DNA of 64,000 nt, from assembly GCF_001650715.1 (NCBI RefSeq), contig NZ_LWQT01000120.1, forward strand, positions 62,001 to 126,000. Reading direction: 5' to 3'. Below are positions 1-8,576 of this stretch, one piece after another. This stretch comes from Paramagnetospirillum marisnigri. Its GTDB lineage: Bacteria > Pseudomonadota > Alphaproteobacteria > Rhodospirillales > Magnetospirillaceae. The notes below the pieces were generated by a model. It made no database searches. It was not told where the DNA came from and saw only the letters and a program-made list of their open reading frames with translations. The position numbers and the translations under genes were made by a program. Each line of letters starts with the position of its first letter. Positions within the stretch are counted from its first letter, which is position 1.

Positions 1-1
1 G

Positions 2-703
2 GCGGTGATTGCCGATGCCCCCTGCGACTGGATTCGCCTGGGCGAGGCGGGCACCGGCTTCGAGCGCTTGCGTCAGGCCGGGGTGGCAGAGGTGGTGATG
101 ATCGGCCCGGTCCGGCGTCCCACCCTGTCCGAGTTGGCGCCTGACTTCCGCACCGCCCGCTTTTTCGCCAAGGTCGGCCTGAAGGCCCTGGGCGATGACG
201 GCCTGCTGCGCGCCGTGGTGGCCGAGCTGGAGCATGAGGGGTTCCGGGTGGTCGGTGTCGATCAGGTCCTGGCCGATTGCTTGGCTCCGCCGGGGCCTTA
301 TGGACGGCTGCGGCCCGATGCACAGGCCGAAGCCGATATCGCGCGCGGGATCGAGGTCGGGCGCGGCCTCGGTGCCCTGGATGTGGGGCAATCGGTTGTG
401 GTGCAGCAGGGCATCGTGCTGGGGGTGGAAGCCATCGAGGGCACCGACCGCCTGCTGGATCGCTGCGACGAACTGGCCCGCGACGGGGTCGGCGGCGTAC
501 TGGTGAAATTGCGCAAGACCGGCCAGGATCGTCGCATCGACTTGCCCACCATCGGTGTGACCACGGTGGAGGGCGCCGCCCGGGCCGGGCTGCGCGGCAT
601 TGCGGTCGAGGCGGGTGGCACCCTGGTGCTGGGACGTGACGCGGTAGCGGCAGCGGCCGATAGGCTGGGTCTGTTCGTGGTCGGGCTGGAGCTCGATTCA
701 TGA
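2..703 (+). CDS. lpxI: LpxI, UDP-2,3-diacylglucosamine pyrophosphatase (5' partial)
   Basis: This protein hydrolyses UDP-2,3-diacylglucosamine to lipid X in lipid A synthesis, replacing LpxH in most alphaproteobacteria. About 233 C-terminal residues are visible, whereas LpxI proteins are usually about 270-290 residues. The frame is open to the left edge, so the N-terminal part lies outside the window. The C-terminal half carries the family's conserved run VEAIEGTDRLLDRC and the stretch around VLVKLRKTGQDRRIDLPT. The stop overlaps the lpxB start by 4 bp (ATGA), the usual coupled arrangement of these genes. Family assignment comes from motif recognition and from the lpxB neighbour. Confidence 0.9.
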   Translation, partial: AVIADAPCDWIRLGEAGTGFERLRQAGVAEVVMIGPVRRPTLSELAPDFRTARFFAKVGLKALGDDGLLRAVVAELEHEGFRVVGVDQVLADCLAPPGPYGRLRPDAQAEADIARGIEVGRGLGALDVGQSVVVQQGIVLGVEAIEGTDRLLDRCDELARDGVGGVLVKLRKTGQDRRIDLPTIGVTTVEGAARAGLRGIAVEAGGTLVLGRDAVAAAADRLGLFVVGLELDS

Positions 704-1875
704 CCCGGACGGCACCGTTGATTTATGTGATCGCGGGCGAGCCCTCGGGCGACCTGCTGGGCGGGCGGCTGATGGCGGCCCTGAAGGCCCGGACCGATGG
801 CGCGGTGCGCTTCGCCGGGATCGGCGGTGAATCCATGCGGGCCGAGGGGCTGGAACCGCTGTTTCCCATGGCGGAGCTGTCGGTGATGGGGCTGGTGGAA
901 GTATTGCCCCGGCTGCCCAACATCCTCCGCCGCATCGGCCAGACTCTTTCCGACATCGAAACAAAGCGCCCCGATGCGGTGCTGACCATTGATTCCTGGG
1001 GATTTACCGGCCGCATCCACAAAGGGTTGAAGGCGCGGGGTTCGACCATTCCCCGCATCCATTACGTGGCGCCCATGGTCTGGGCCTGGAAGTCGGGACG
1101 GACCAAGACCCTGGCGCGGGTGTTGGACTTGCTGCTGACCCTGCTGCCCAACGAGCCCGCCTGGTTCGAGAAGGAAGGCCTGCGCTCGGTCCATGTGGGA
1201 CATCCGGTGATCGAGGGGGGAGCGGGCAGGGGGGACGGCGCCGCATTCCGCGCCCGCCACGGCCTGGCCGCCGATGCCGAGTTGCTCTGCGTGCTGCCCG
1301 GCAGCCGTCATTCCGAGACCTCGCGGCTGCTGCCCGCCTTCGCCGAGACCTTGGCGCTGCTCGCCTCCCGGCGCCCTGGGCTGGTGGCGGTGGTGCCCAC
1401 CGTCGAGACCGTGGCCGAGGACGTGACGGCCGCTGCCCGAAGCTGGCCGCTGCCCACCATCGTGGTGCGCGGCGCGGCGGAAAAGCATGACGCCTTCGCC
1501 GCCTGCAGCGTCGCCCTGGCAGCATCGGGGACGGTGGCGCTGGAACTGGCCATGGCGGGCCTGCCCTCGGTGATCACCTACAAGGTTTCCAAGCTGTCGG
1601 CCTTCATCGCCACCCGCTTCCTGGGGCTCAGCCTGAAATTCGTCACCCTGGTCAATATCCTGGTGGACCAGCCGGTGATGCCGGAACTGCTGCAGGACCA
1701 GTGCCGCCCCGACCGGCTGGCGGCGGCGGTGGAGCATCTGCTGATTGATCCGGCCGCCCGCGAAGCCCAGGTGGCGGGTGCCCGCCGGGCGCTGGAAAAG
1801 CTGGGCCTGGGCGGCGCCAGCCCCAGCCTGCGCGCCGCCGACACCGTGCTGGCCTACATAGGAGAACGGTCATGA
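700..1875 (+). CDS. lpxB: Lipid-A-disaccharide synthase LpxB
   Basis: This GT19 glycosyltransferase joins lipid X to UDP-2,3-diacylglucosamine to make the lipid A disaccharide at the inner membrane. Its 391 residues are the normal length. The N-terminal AGEPSGD motif (residues 12-18) and the C-terminal ASGTVALELAM nucleotide-binding segment are family hallmarks, and HYVAPMVWAWKSGR is the conserved central block. It is translationally coupled to lpxI upstream and overlaps the glyoxalase gene downstream by 4 bp, so the three are probably cotranscribed. Confidence 0.97.
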   Translation: MTRTAPLIYVIAGEPSGDLLGGRLMAALKARTDGAVRFAGIGGESMRAEGLEPLFPMAELSVMGLVEVLPRLPNILRRIGQTLSDIETKRPDAVLTIDSWGFTGRIHKGLKARGSTIPRIHYVAPMVWAWKSGRTKTLARVLDLLLTLLPNEPAWFEKEGLRSVHVGHPVIEGGAGRGDGAAFRARHGLAADAELLCVLPGSRHSETSRLLPAFAETLALLASRRPGLVAVVPTVETVAEDVTAAARSWPLPTIVVRGAAEKHDAFAACSVALAASGTVALELAMAGLPSVITYKVSKLSAFIATRFLGLSLKFVTLVNILVDQPVMPELLQDQCRPDRLAAAVEHLLIDPAAREAQVAGARRALEKLGLGGASPSLRAADTVLAYIGERS

Positions 1876-2267
1876 CCACTCCCGAGTTCCGCTTTCTCCA
1901 CACCATGATCCGGGTCGGCGACCTGGATCGCTCGCTGGCCTTCTATACCGGCCCGCTGGGCATGACGCTGCTGCGCCGCCAAGACTATCCCGAGGGGCGC
2001 TTCACCCTGGCCTTCGTCGGTTATGGCGCGGAGCGCGACCAGACGGTGATCGAACTGACCCATAACTGGGACACCGCTGCCTACGACATCGGGACCGGCT
2101 TCGGCCATCTCGCCCTGGGCGTGCCCGATATTCACGGCGCCTGCGACCGACTGGTCGCCGCCGGGGCCAAGCTGGTGCGTCCGCCCGGCCCCATGAAGCA
2201 CGGCTCCACCGTCATCGCCTTCATCGAGGACCCAGACGGGTACAAGATCGAACTGATTCAGCGCTGA
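1872..2267 (+). CDS. gloA: Glyoxalase I (lactoylglutathione lyase)
   Basis: This enzyme isomerises the methylglyoxal-glutathione hemithioacetal to S-lactoylglutathione in methylglyoxal detoxification. It is a 131-residue single vicinal-oxygen-chelate protein. All four metal ligands expected for glyoxalase I are in place: His10, Glu61, His79 and Glu127, and the C-terminal DPDGYKIEL block is typical. The start overlaps the lpxB stop by 4 bp, which implies cotranscription with lipid A genes. Its 3' end overlaps the convergent trmFO by 10 bp. Confidence 0.93.
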   Translation: MTTPEFRFLHTMIRVGDLDRSLAFYTGPLGMTLLRRQDYPEGRFTLAFVGYGAERDQTVIELTHNWDTAAYDIGTGFGHLALGVPDIHGACDRLVAAGAKLVRPPGPMKHGSTVIAFIEDPDGYKIELIQR

Positions 2268-3601
2268 ATGATGTCCAGCCAGCCGGGAAGCGCCTCACGC
2301 GCCCGTTCGGCATAGAGCTTCTTGCGGTCGCGGCCCTTGATGCGGCGGCCCTTGTCGTCACGCTCGGGCGGCGGCGGGAACAGGCCGAAATTGATGTTCA
2401 TGGGCTGGTAGGTCTCGGCCTCGGCGCCGCCGGTGACATGGGCGAGCAGGGCACCCAGCGCCGTGGTCTGGGGCGGTGGCGGCAGGGGCTGGCCCAGGGT
2501 CTCGGCGGCGGCGAACAGTCCCGCCAGCAGGCCGATGGCGGCGCTTTCCACATAGCCCTCGCAGCCGGTGATCTGCCCGGCCAGGCGTAACCGGGGCTGG
2601 GCCTTCAGACGAAGAAATCCATCCAACACTCTGGGACCATTGACGAAAGTGTTGCGATGCAAACCGCCGAGACGGGCGAATTCCGCCGATTCCAGCCCCG
2701 GGATGGCGCGGAAGATACGGGCCTGTTCACCATGGCGCAGCTTGGTCTGGAACCCCACCAGATTGTAAAGCGTGCCCAGCGCGTTGTCCTGGCGCAACTG
2801 CACCACGGCGAAGGGCTTGGGGCCGTTGGGATTGGTCAGGCCCACCGGCTTCATGGGGCCAAAAGCCAAGGTGTCGCGACCGCGCGAGGCCATGACCTCG
2901 ATGGGCAGGCAGCCCTCGAAATAGGGTGTGTCCTTCTCCCAGTCGTGGAATTCCACCTTGTCGCCTTCGATCAGGGCGTCGATGAAGGCGTAATACTGGT
3001 CCTTGGACAGCGGGCAGTTGATGTAGTCCGAGCCGGTGCCCTTGTCGTAGCGCGACTGGAACCAGGCCTGGGAGAAATCGATGCTGTCCTTGGTGACGAT
3101 GGGGGCGATGGCATCGAAAAAGGCCAGCGACTCCTCGCCGGTCAGCCCCCCCAGCCCTTCGGCCATGGCAGCGGAGGTCAAGGGACCGGTGGCGATGATG
3201 GTCTGCCCCCAATCCTCGGGCGGCACCCCCGTCACTTCCTCGCGCACCAGGGAAACCAGGGGATGAGCGGCCAGGGCGGCCTCGACCCCGGCCGAGAACC
3301 CCTCGCGGTCCACCGCCAGGGCGCCGCCCGCCGGAACCTTATGGGTATCCGCCTGGGACAGGATCAGCGATCCGGCGCGGCGCATCTCCTCGTGCAGCAG
3401 GCCGACGGCGTTATAGTCGGCGTCGTCCGAGCGCAGGGAGTTGGAACAGACCAGTTCGGAGAGACCGTCGGTCTGGTGGGCGGGGCTGCGGCGATGGGGC
3501 CGCATCTCGTGCAGCACCACCGGGATATCGGCCTGGGCGAGCTGCCAGGCGGCTTCGCACCCGGCCAATCCGCCGCCGATCACATGGATAGGCTTAGTCA
3601 T
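2258..3601 (-). CDS. trmFO: TrmFO, folate/FAD-dependent tRNA m5U54 methyltransferase
   Basis: TrmFO methylates U54 in the tRNA T-loop using methylenetetrahydrofolate and FAD. The N-terminal dinucleotide-binding motif [14 protein letters not shown] is at residues 9-22. Cys52 in [10 protein letters not shown] matches the catalytic cysteine of characterised TrmFO proteins, and a second cysteine is present in the [14 protein letters not shown] block. At 447 residues it is full length. It is transcribed alone and converges with gloA. Confidence 0.96.
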   Translation of the reverse strand: MTKPIHVIGGGLAGCEAAWQLAQADIPVVLHEMRPHRRSPAHQTDGLSELVCSNSLRSDDADYNAVGLLHEEMRRAGSLILSQADTHKVPAGGALAVDREGFSAGVEAALAAHPLVSLVREEVTGVPPEDWGQTIIATGPLTSAAMAEGLGGLTGEESLAFFDAIAPIVTKDSIDFSQAWFQSRYDKGTGSDYINCPLSKDQYYAFIDALIEGDKVEFHDWEKDTPYFEGCLPIEVMASRGRDTLAFGPMKPVGLTNPNGPKPFAVVQLRQDNALGTLYNLVGFQTKLRHGEQARIFRAIPGLESAEFARLGGLHRNTFVNGPRVLDGFLRLKAQPRLRLAGQITGCEGYVESAAIGLLAGLFAAAETLGQPLPPPPQTTALGALLAHVTGGAEAETYQPMNINFGLFPPPPERDDKGRRIKGRDRKKLYAERAREALPGWLDIIQR

Positions 3602-3645
3602 GCCCCGTCACATAGACGCTCGGACGGCGTCTGTCCAGGGGATGG

Positions 3646-3915
3646 CTATTTGATGTTCTGCGAAACCGCCAACTGGGTCAGCCAGCCAACGGAGCCGCCG
3701 GTGGCCGCCGCCACCGATTTGTTGCCCTGGGCCGAATTCTTGCGGGCGCCCTCCACGTCGGTGCCTTTGTTCTTGTCCGGCAGATCCATGGGGCCGAAGG
3801 CATAGGTGGCGAAGGCCGAGGATGGGCCGGACGCGGCCTTGCGGGTGGAATGGCTGGCCGGGTTGTCCTTGCGGTTCAGAAGGATGTGGGACGAGGCCCC
3901 GGAAAGAGCTTGCAT
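3646..3915 (-). CDS. Small hypothetical protein
   Basis: An 89-residue protein I do not recognise. The ATG at 3915 is chosen because a GGAGA ribosome-binding site precedes it. The upstream in-frame extension to 4089 has a cysteine/arginine-rich composition unlike a real N-terminus. The protein is polar and rich in Ser, Ala and Asn, with no signal peptide or membrane span, and the middle block AFGPMDLPDKNKGTDVEGARKN looks disordered. It lies downstream of the divergent DUF4170 gene and upstream of trmFO. Confidence 0.55.
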   Translation of the reverse strand: MQALSGASSHILLNRKDNPASHSTRKAASGPSSAFATYAFGPMDLPDKNKGTDVEGARKNSAQGNKSVAAATGGSVGWLTQLAVSQNIK

Positions 3916-4118
3916 GGTCGGTCTCCGACGCGAAAAAGGAACTGCCCTCCACACTGCATTCGCCGTGCCAGCACGAAAAGCCAGCGTTTCCGCCGATCTG
4001 CCTCGGCATGCCCGGCAAATGCTGCCGGGTACGGGTGCAAGGAAGGAGATTTCTTCCCGGCGCGGATTAGGGTATAAGCACGCCGCCACCCCCTTTCGGA
4101 TGGGAAAGAGACTACCCC

Positions 4119-4520
4119 ATGGCCAAGACCTACTATGTCGTCGGCGGCGAATACGCCGATACTTCCTTTACCGTCATCGCCCCCGGCCATGTCGAGGAGC
4201 ATTTCGGCCCGTTCGACGAGCACGAGGCCCATATCTGCTGGCGGGCACTGACCGGCAAGTCCGTGGACAACGCCATGATCCGCTACTTCATCCGCGCGAC
4301 CGAGCAGGAGACGGTGGAGGAAGGCTGGTACGTGGTCGGCGGCGAATATGCCGACAACTCCTTCCAGGCCATCGCGGGCGGGCGCAAGCCCGACGTGTTC
4401 GGCCCGTTCAGCCGCAAGGAAGCCTTGGACAAGTGGCGCGAGCTTACCGGACGCACCGTCGATAGCGCGCTGACCCGCTATGACCTGTGCACCGCCGAGG
4501 AATTGAAGCGGGGCGATTAG
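4119..4520 (+). CDS. DUF4170-type protein with two tandem repeats
   Basis: This 133-residue protein consists of two head-to-tail copies of one roughly 65-residue unit. The first begins YYVVGGEYADTSFTVIA and the second WYVVGGEYADNSFQAIA, and both continue with a FGPF block and an LTGK/LTGR-TVD segment. The unit resembles DUF4170, small alphaproteobacterial proteins of unknown function that normally have a single copy. There is no signal peptide or membrane segment. It is probably a monocistronic cytoplasmic protein. Confidence 0.75.
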   Translation: MAKTYYVVGGEYADTSFTVIAPGHVEEHFGPFDEHEAHICWRALTGKSVDNAMIRYFIRATEQETVEEGWYVVGGEYADNSFQAIAGGRKPDVFGPFSRKEALDKWRELTGRTVDSALTRYDLCTAEELKRGD

Positions 4521-4594
4521 CCATTGATTGGCTGGTCAAACCGCGCTCATCGCGGTATCTCCTGAAGGGTTGAATCAAGCACCGGAGGCTTGTC

Positions 4595-4927
4595 GTGTCG
4601 CATTACCCCAACAAGTATCATGCCTTCATCTGCACCCAGCGTCGGCCCGAGGGCCATCCGCGCGGCTGCTGCACCACCAAGGGCGGCGGGATGCCCATGT
4701 TCGAACGCCTGGTCGGCCAGATCAGCGCCAAGAATTTGTGGGAAGCGGGTGTCAGCGTCGCCTCCAGCAGCTGCCTAGGCTTTTGCAAGGCGGGGCCGCT
4801 GATGGTGGTCTATCCCGAAGGCACCTGGTACAAGGTTGAAAAGCTGGAAGATATCGACGAGATCGTCGAGTCTCACTTCACCAAGCATACCCCGGTGGAA
4901 CGACTGATCGTTACTCCCAGCAAGTGA
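4595..4927 (+). CDS. Thioredoxin-like [2Fe-2S] ferredoxin
   Basis: A 110-residue protein of the thioredoxin-like 2Fe-2S ferredoxin family, presumably an electron carrier. Cysteines at the start (FICTQ), after a 12-residue loop (GCCTTKGG), and in SSCLGFCKAGP give the C-x(12)-C...C-x(3)-C arrangement of this family. Translation starts at GTG 4595, supported by a GGAGG box just upstream. It converges with the CULT-domain gene, whose stop follows immediately. The physiological partner cannot be told from the context. Confidence 0.85.
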   Translation: MSHYPNKYHAFICTQRRPEGHPRGCCTTKGGGMPMFERLVGQISAKNLWEAGVSVASSSCLGFCKAGPLMVVYPEGTWYKVEKLEDIDEIVESHFTKHTPVERLIVTPSK

Positions 4928-5296
4928 TCAGGTCCGGGCCGTGGTCAGGGCATCCTTGATCAGGCCGAAGAATATCCTGGGCTCGGCGCTGCCTTCATAG
5001 CGCCAGCCCAGGTGGGCTTCGCAGCCCCGGCAGGCGCACAGCCGCCACAGATATCCCCGAAACCAGGTAAATACCCCCGAGGCCGCGCCCACCGCCGTCG
5101 CGCCCGGTGCGTCGCGGAAGCACAACACCCTGAACACCAGTCCCGCCGGGTTGAAGAAGACGTGTTCATGGCCGCCATTCAGGCTCATTTCCCAGCGGCC
5201 CCGGGTGACCAGGGCGCCGCAGCGGGCGCAATAATACTCGATGTCTTGCGTCCAGGGCGCCAGGACCGCGTCGTGCGAGGGAGCATCGCGGGGCAT
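4928..5296 (-). CDS. CULT-domain protein (bacterial cereblon-like)
   Basis: This 122-residue stand-alone protein looks like the thalidomide-binding (CULT) domain of eukaryotic cereblon. Two CxxC pairs (Cys23/26 and Cys89/92) would bind structural zinc. Trp78, Trp84 and Trp98 form the expected tri-tryptophan cage, followed by Tyr100. The blocks GGHEHVFFNPAG (residues 41-52), FTWFRGYLW and HLGWRYEG match my recollection of the Magnetospirillum gryphiswaldense protein used as a structural model for cereblon ligands. Its natural ligand and cellular role in bacteria are unknown. It converges with the ferredoxin gene. Confidence 0.88.
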   Translation of the reverse strand: MPRDAPSHDAVLAPWTQDIEYYCARCGALVTRGRWEMSLNGGHEHVFFNPAGLVFRVLCFRDAPGATAVGAASGVFTWFRGYLWRLCACRGCEAHLGWRYEGSAEPRIFFGLIKDALTTART

Positions 5297-5342
5297 TCGG
5301 CCTCCAAATCTGCTGCCGCCACCGAATGTTGGAAGCGATCAT

Positions 5343-5648
5343 ATGACCATTCCAAGGTATGAGGCGCTAATGCCTTTCCCCATTATGCAGATCGGCAGTG
5401 CTGAAATACCTTGGCACAAGAAACCTAGGGGTATTCGCGACGTGCAATTGGGGCATCACGATAGCGGCAGTGCCATCGACCGTCTCGCCAGCTTGCTGGA
5501 CGAGGAAGCGGTGGGCCGCCCCATTGATCCGGACGAGGTGATCCGCCTTGCCCAGGAGGTTTCGCGGATCGTCCCGGAAATCACACCCTTCATGCATCGG
5601 GTGATCCATCGCATGAAGGCGAAGCAATCCCGTATCCGGGCGGCCTGA
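5343..5648 (+). CDS. Small hypothetical protein
   Basis: A 101-residue soluble protein without a recognised family. The ATG at 5343 is preferred because GGAAG lies 8 bp upstream. The C-terminal two-thirds are predicted helical (AIDRLASLLDEEAVGRPIDP, then a basic HRVIHRMKAKQSRIR tail). The basic tail could contact nucleic acid or a partner, but nothing proves it. It is divergent from the CULT gene and converges with the parvulin gene. Confidence 0.6.
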   Translation: MTIPRYEALMPFPIMQIGSAEIPWHKKPRGIRDVQLGHHDSGSAIDRLASLLDEEAVGRPIDPDEVIRLAQEVSRIVPEITPFMHRVIHRMKAKQSRIRAA

Positions 5649-5654
5649 AGCCCG

Positions 5655-5975
5655 TCAGTCGGTCCGTTGGATCAGGTGGAAACCGAATGGGGTTTCCACC
5701 ACGCCGCTGACCTCGCCCGAGGCCAAGCTAAAAGCGGCCACTTCGAATTCCGGCACCATGGCGCCCTTGGGGAAGACACCGAGATCGCCGCCATCTTCCG
5801 ACGACGGACAATCGGAATACTGCCGGGCCATGGCCTCGAAATCCGCGCCCTCCTTGATCTCTTCCAGAATCTCGGTGATGGCGGTCAGCGCCTCGTCCTT
5901 GCTGCGGCTGGCTTGCGAGCGCATGGAGCCCTTGTACATCAGCAGGATATGGGCGGCGCGGATCTGGTCGGGCAT
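5655..5975 (-). CDS. Parvulin-type peptidyl-prolyl isomerase
   Basis: A 106-residue single-domain parvulin that catalyses prolyl cis-trans isomerisation. The domain starts directly with AAHILLMYKGS, and contains the conserved DFEAMARQYSDCPSSEDGGDLGVFPKGAM block and the C-terminal TPFGFHLIQ motif. There is no signal peptide, so it is probably cytoplasmic, like PpiC (Par10) or a rotamase of that class. It is followed by a convergent small gene and lies downstream of the RNA methyltransferase on the same strand. Confidence 0.92.
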   Translation of the reverse strand: MPDQIRAAHILLMYKGSMRSQASRSKDEALTAITEILEEIKEGADFEAMARQYSDCPSSEDGGDLGVFPKGAMVPEFEVAAFSLASGEVSGVVETPFGFHLIQRTD

Positions 5976-6011
5976 GGTGTCGGCTCCACAGGAGGGGGGA
6001 AGGAGGCGAGT

Positions 6012-6806
6012 TTAGGCGGTTCGGCCCGACTGCGCCAGTTGATGAATCACGATGGCGGCGGTGGCGGCGACGTTCAGGGACTGGATGCGCCCCGAGCCCT
6101 CGATGGTGGCGATCTCGTCGCAGGCGGCCAGGGTGGCGGGGGACAGGCCGTTTTCCTCATTGCCCAGGATCAGGGCCACCGGCTTGGAGGTGGGGGCCAG
6201 GCACTGGGCCAGCGGCCGCCCGGCACCCAGGGCGGTGCCGATGATTCTGTGGGAGTCCCTCAGCCGTTTCAGGGCCGGAATGAACTTCTGGGTGCGATAA
6301 ATATCGATCCATTCCAGTCCGCCCTCGGCGACTCGCTGGGCGGCTTCCGATGGCAGCGCCTGGGCGGGATGGTCCGAGACCAGAAGACGTTCCAGGCCGA
6401 AAAAGGCCATGGTCCGGGCGATGGCTCCCAGGTTATGGGGATTGGAAATGCCATCCAGCACCAGCAAGGGTCGGCCGGACTTGGCCCAAAGCTGGGCCTC
6501 GGCCGGATCGAACACCGCGATGGGGCGCGGCTTGGCCACCACCACGATGCCGCCGTGAAGCTGGGTTCCGGCGATGCGGCTCAACTCCTCGGTGGGGACC
6601 ATGCGGTAGGGCTTGTGCTGGCGCGCCATCACCGCGCAGAAATCGCCCGCCAACACCTTCATGCGATCATCATAGAACAGGCGCTCGGCCCGGCGGGGAT
6701 CACGGGCGAACAGGGCGGCAACGGCGGGCAGTCCCGCCACCCGTTCCAAATCCTCGGCGGGACGCTTCGGGGCGGGCTTCTTGTGCGGGAGCGGGGCTCG
6801 TGCCAT
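6012..6806 (-). CDS. SpoU/TrmH-family rRNA 2'-O-methyltransferase (RlmB-like)
   Basis: An AdoMet-dependent SPOUT methyltransferase that methylates a ribose 2'-OH in rRNA or tRNA. An N-terminal substrate-binding domain (residues 20-105) precedes the SPOUT domain. That domain shows motif 1 LVLDGISNPHNLGAIARTM, motif 2 ALILGNEENGLS and motif 3 IEGSGRIQSLNVAATAAI, including the catalytic Asn and Arg. The N-terminus is Lys/Pro-rich (LPHKKPAPKRP). I start at the ATG at 6806; an alternative ATG six codons upstream (6824) has no better ribosome-binding site. Exact target unknown. Confidence 0.9.
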   Translation of the reverse strand: MARAPLPHKKPAPKRPAEDLERVAGLPAVAALFARDPRRAERLFYDDRMKVLAGDFCAVMARQHKPYRMVPTEELSRIAGTQLHGGIVVVAKPRPIAVFDPAEAQLWAKSGRPLLVLDGISNPHNLGAIARTMAFFGLERLLVSDHPAQALPSEAAQRVAEGGLEWIDIYRTQKFIPALKRLRDSHRIIGTALGAGRPLAQCLAPTSKPVALILGNEENGLSPATLAACDEIATIEGSGRIQSLNVAATAAIVIHQLAQSGRTA

Positions 6807-6832
6807 GACTGAGGGGCCTTGCATTGGTGGGG

Positions 6833-7441
6833 ATGTGTGTTTTGCCTCGGCTGATCCTGTTCAACAAGCCCTATGACGTGCTGACCCAGTTCACCGACCG
6901 CGACGGCGGCCGCGCCACCTTGAAGGATTACGTCGTCATTCCCGGTGTCTATGCCGCCGGGCGGCTAGACCGGGATTCCGAAGGTCTGCTGGTGCTGACC
7001 GATTCCGGGCCGCTGATCAAGCGCATCAGCGATCCCCGCCACAAGCTGCGCAAGGTCTATTGGGCCCAGGTGGAAGGTCAGCCCACCGAGGCGGCGCTGG
7101 AGGCGCTGCGGCGGGGCGTGACGCTCAATGACGGCCCCACCCGTCCGGCAGGGGCGAGACTGATGGAGGAGCCGCCCGGCCTGTGGCCGCGCGACCCGCC
7201 CATCCGCTTCCGCGCCGCCATTCCCACCGCCTGGATCGAATTGACCCTGTCCGAGGGCCGCAATCGCCAGGTCCGGCGTATGACCGCCGCCGTGGGTTTT
7301 CCCACCCTGCGCCTGATCCGCTGGGCGGTGGGCGACTGGACCCTGGACGGACTGGCGCCGGGGCAGTGGCGTGAGATCATGCCACCTCGGACAGAACCCG
7401 GCGCAAGGCCGCGACCGCCTCGTCCAGCAATTCGGGGGTAA
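6833..7441 (+). CDS. RluE/RsuA-type 23S rRNA pseudouridine synthase
   Basis: This enzyme of about 202 residues isomerises a uridine in 23S rRNA. The sequence lacks an S4 domain and begins directly with [19 protein letters not shown], as in RluE. The catalytic motif is [17 protein letters not shown], and [16 protein letters not shown] is the conserved C-terminal RNA-contact block. The ATG at 6833 follows a GGTGGGG box. Its last 65 bp overlap the convergent ornithine aminotransferase gene, an unusually long overlap. It is divergent from the SpoU methyltransferase gene. Confidence 0.88.
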   Translation: MCVLPRLILFNKPYDVLTQFTDRDGGRATLKDYVVIPGVYAAGRLDRDSEGLLVLTDSGPLIKRISDPRHKLRKVYWAQVEGQPTEAALEALRRGVTLNDGPTRPAGARLMEEPPGLWPRDPPIRFRAAIPTAWIELTLSEGRNRQVRRMTAAVGFPTLRLIRWAVGDWTLDGLAPGQWREIMPPRTEPGARPRPPRPAIRG

Positions 7442-8576
7442 TCACCAGCGGCGGCGCGAAGCGAATGGAATTGCGGTGGGTGTCCTTGGTCAGCACCCCC
7501 TTGGCCGCCAGCCGGTCGCAGACCTCGTGGGCGGTGACGCGGGCGGCATCGAACTGGATGCCGACGAACAGGCCCTTGCCCCGGATCTGGGTGATCAGTG
7601 GCGAGCCCAGGCCGCGCAGACTGGACAACAGCCGCTCGCCCAACTCGGCGGACCGTTCGATCAGGCCTTCCTCCACCAGCACCGACAGGGCTTCATGCCC
7701 CACCGCCGCCGCCAGGGGATTGCCGCCGAAAGTGCTGCCGTGGTCGCCGGGCCGGAAGACGTCGATCACCTCGCGCCGCGCCAGGAAGAGCGAGACCGGC
7801 AGCACGCCGCCGCCCAGGGCCTTGCCCAGGGTGACGGCATCCGGGGTGATGCCGTCGTGCTCGCAGGCCAGCAGTCGGCCGGTGCGCCCCAGGCCGGTCT
7901 GGACCTCGTCGGCAATCAGCAGCACCCGGTGGTCATCGCAGATGCGGCGGCAGGCGGCGAGATAGCCCGGCGGCGGCACCACGATTCCGGCCTCGCCCTG
8001 GATGGGTTCCACCAGGAAGGCGGCGGTATCGGGCGTGATGGCCCGCTCCAGCGCCTCGGCGTCGCCGAAAGGAACCTGATCGAAGCCGGCCGGGTAGGGG
8101 CCGAAGCCGTCGCGATACTGCGCCACCGAGGACATGCCGATGATGGCGATGGTGCGGCCATGGAAGTTATCGGCGCAGGAAATGATCCGCGCCTGGCCCG
8201 GTGGCACGCCCTTGACGGTATAGGCCCATTTGCGGGCCGCCTTCAGCGCGGTTTCCACCGCCTCGGCGCCGGTGTTCATGGGCAGGCCGCCATCCATGCC
8301 AGTCAGGCGGCAGGCCAGTTCCAGGAACGGCCCCAGCCGGGTGGTGTGATAGGCCCGTGATACCACCGCCAGCCGGGAGGCCTGCTCGGTCAGCGCCTTG
8401 AGAATGCGGGGATGGCCGTGGCCCAGGCTGACGGCGGAATAGCAGCCCATCATGTCGATGAAACGACGGCCGCCTTCGTCCCACAACAAGGCGCCCTGTC
8501 CGCGCGCCAGGACCACCGGCAGCGGCTGATAGTTATGGGCGCACCAGCGCGCCTCGCGTTCGATAGTGGTGGTCAT
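7377..8576 (-). CDS. rocD: Ornithine aminotransferase
   Basis: A PLP-dependent class III aminotransferase that moves the delta-amino group of ornithine to 2-oxoglutarate, giving glutamate semialdehyde. The 399 residues include the fold-I hallmarks [17 protein letters not shown], the [11 protein letters not shown] block with the PLP-contacting Asp, and the Schiff-base lysine in TLGKALGGG. Thr/Phe-rich [12 protein letters not shown] follows, as in RocD. Its start overlaps the arginase stop by 4 bp, so arginine would go to ornithine and on to glutamate within one operon. Confidence 0.92.
   Translation of the reverse strand: MTTTIEREARWCAHNYQPLPVVLARGQGALLWDEGGRRFIDMMGCYSAVSLGHGHPRILKALTEQASRLAVVSRAYHTTRLGPFLELACRLTGMDGGLPMNTGAEAVETALKAARKWAYTVKGVPPGQARIISCADNFHGRTIAIIGMSSVAQYRDGFGPYPAGFDQVPFGDAEALERAITPDTAAFLVEPIQGEAGIVVPPPGYLAACRRICDDHRVLLIADEVQTGLGRTGRLLACEHDGITPDAVTLGKALGGGVLPVSLFLARREVIDVFRPGDHGSTFGGNPLAAAVGHEALSVLVEEGLIERSAELGERLLSSLRGLGSPLITQIRGKGLFVGIQFDAARVTAHEVCDRLAAKGVLTKDTHRNSIRFAPPLVITPELLDEAVAALRRVLSEVA

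Noticed and set aside
298-1737. Long leftward open frame opposite lpxI/lpxB
   Set aside because: Antisense shadow; composition rich in Gln/His/Arg/Pro and no family features.
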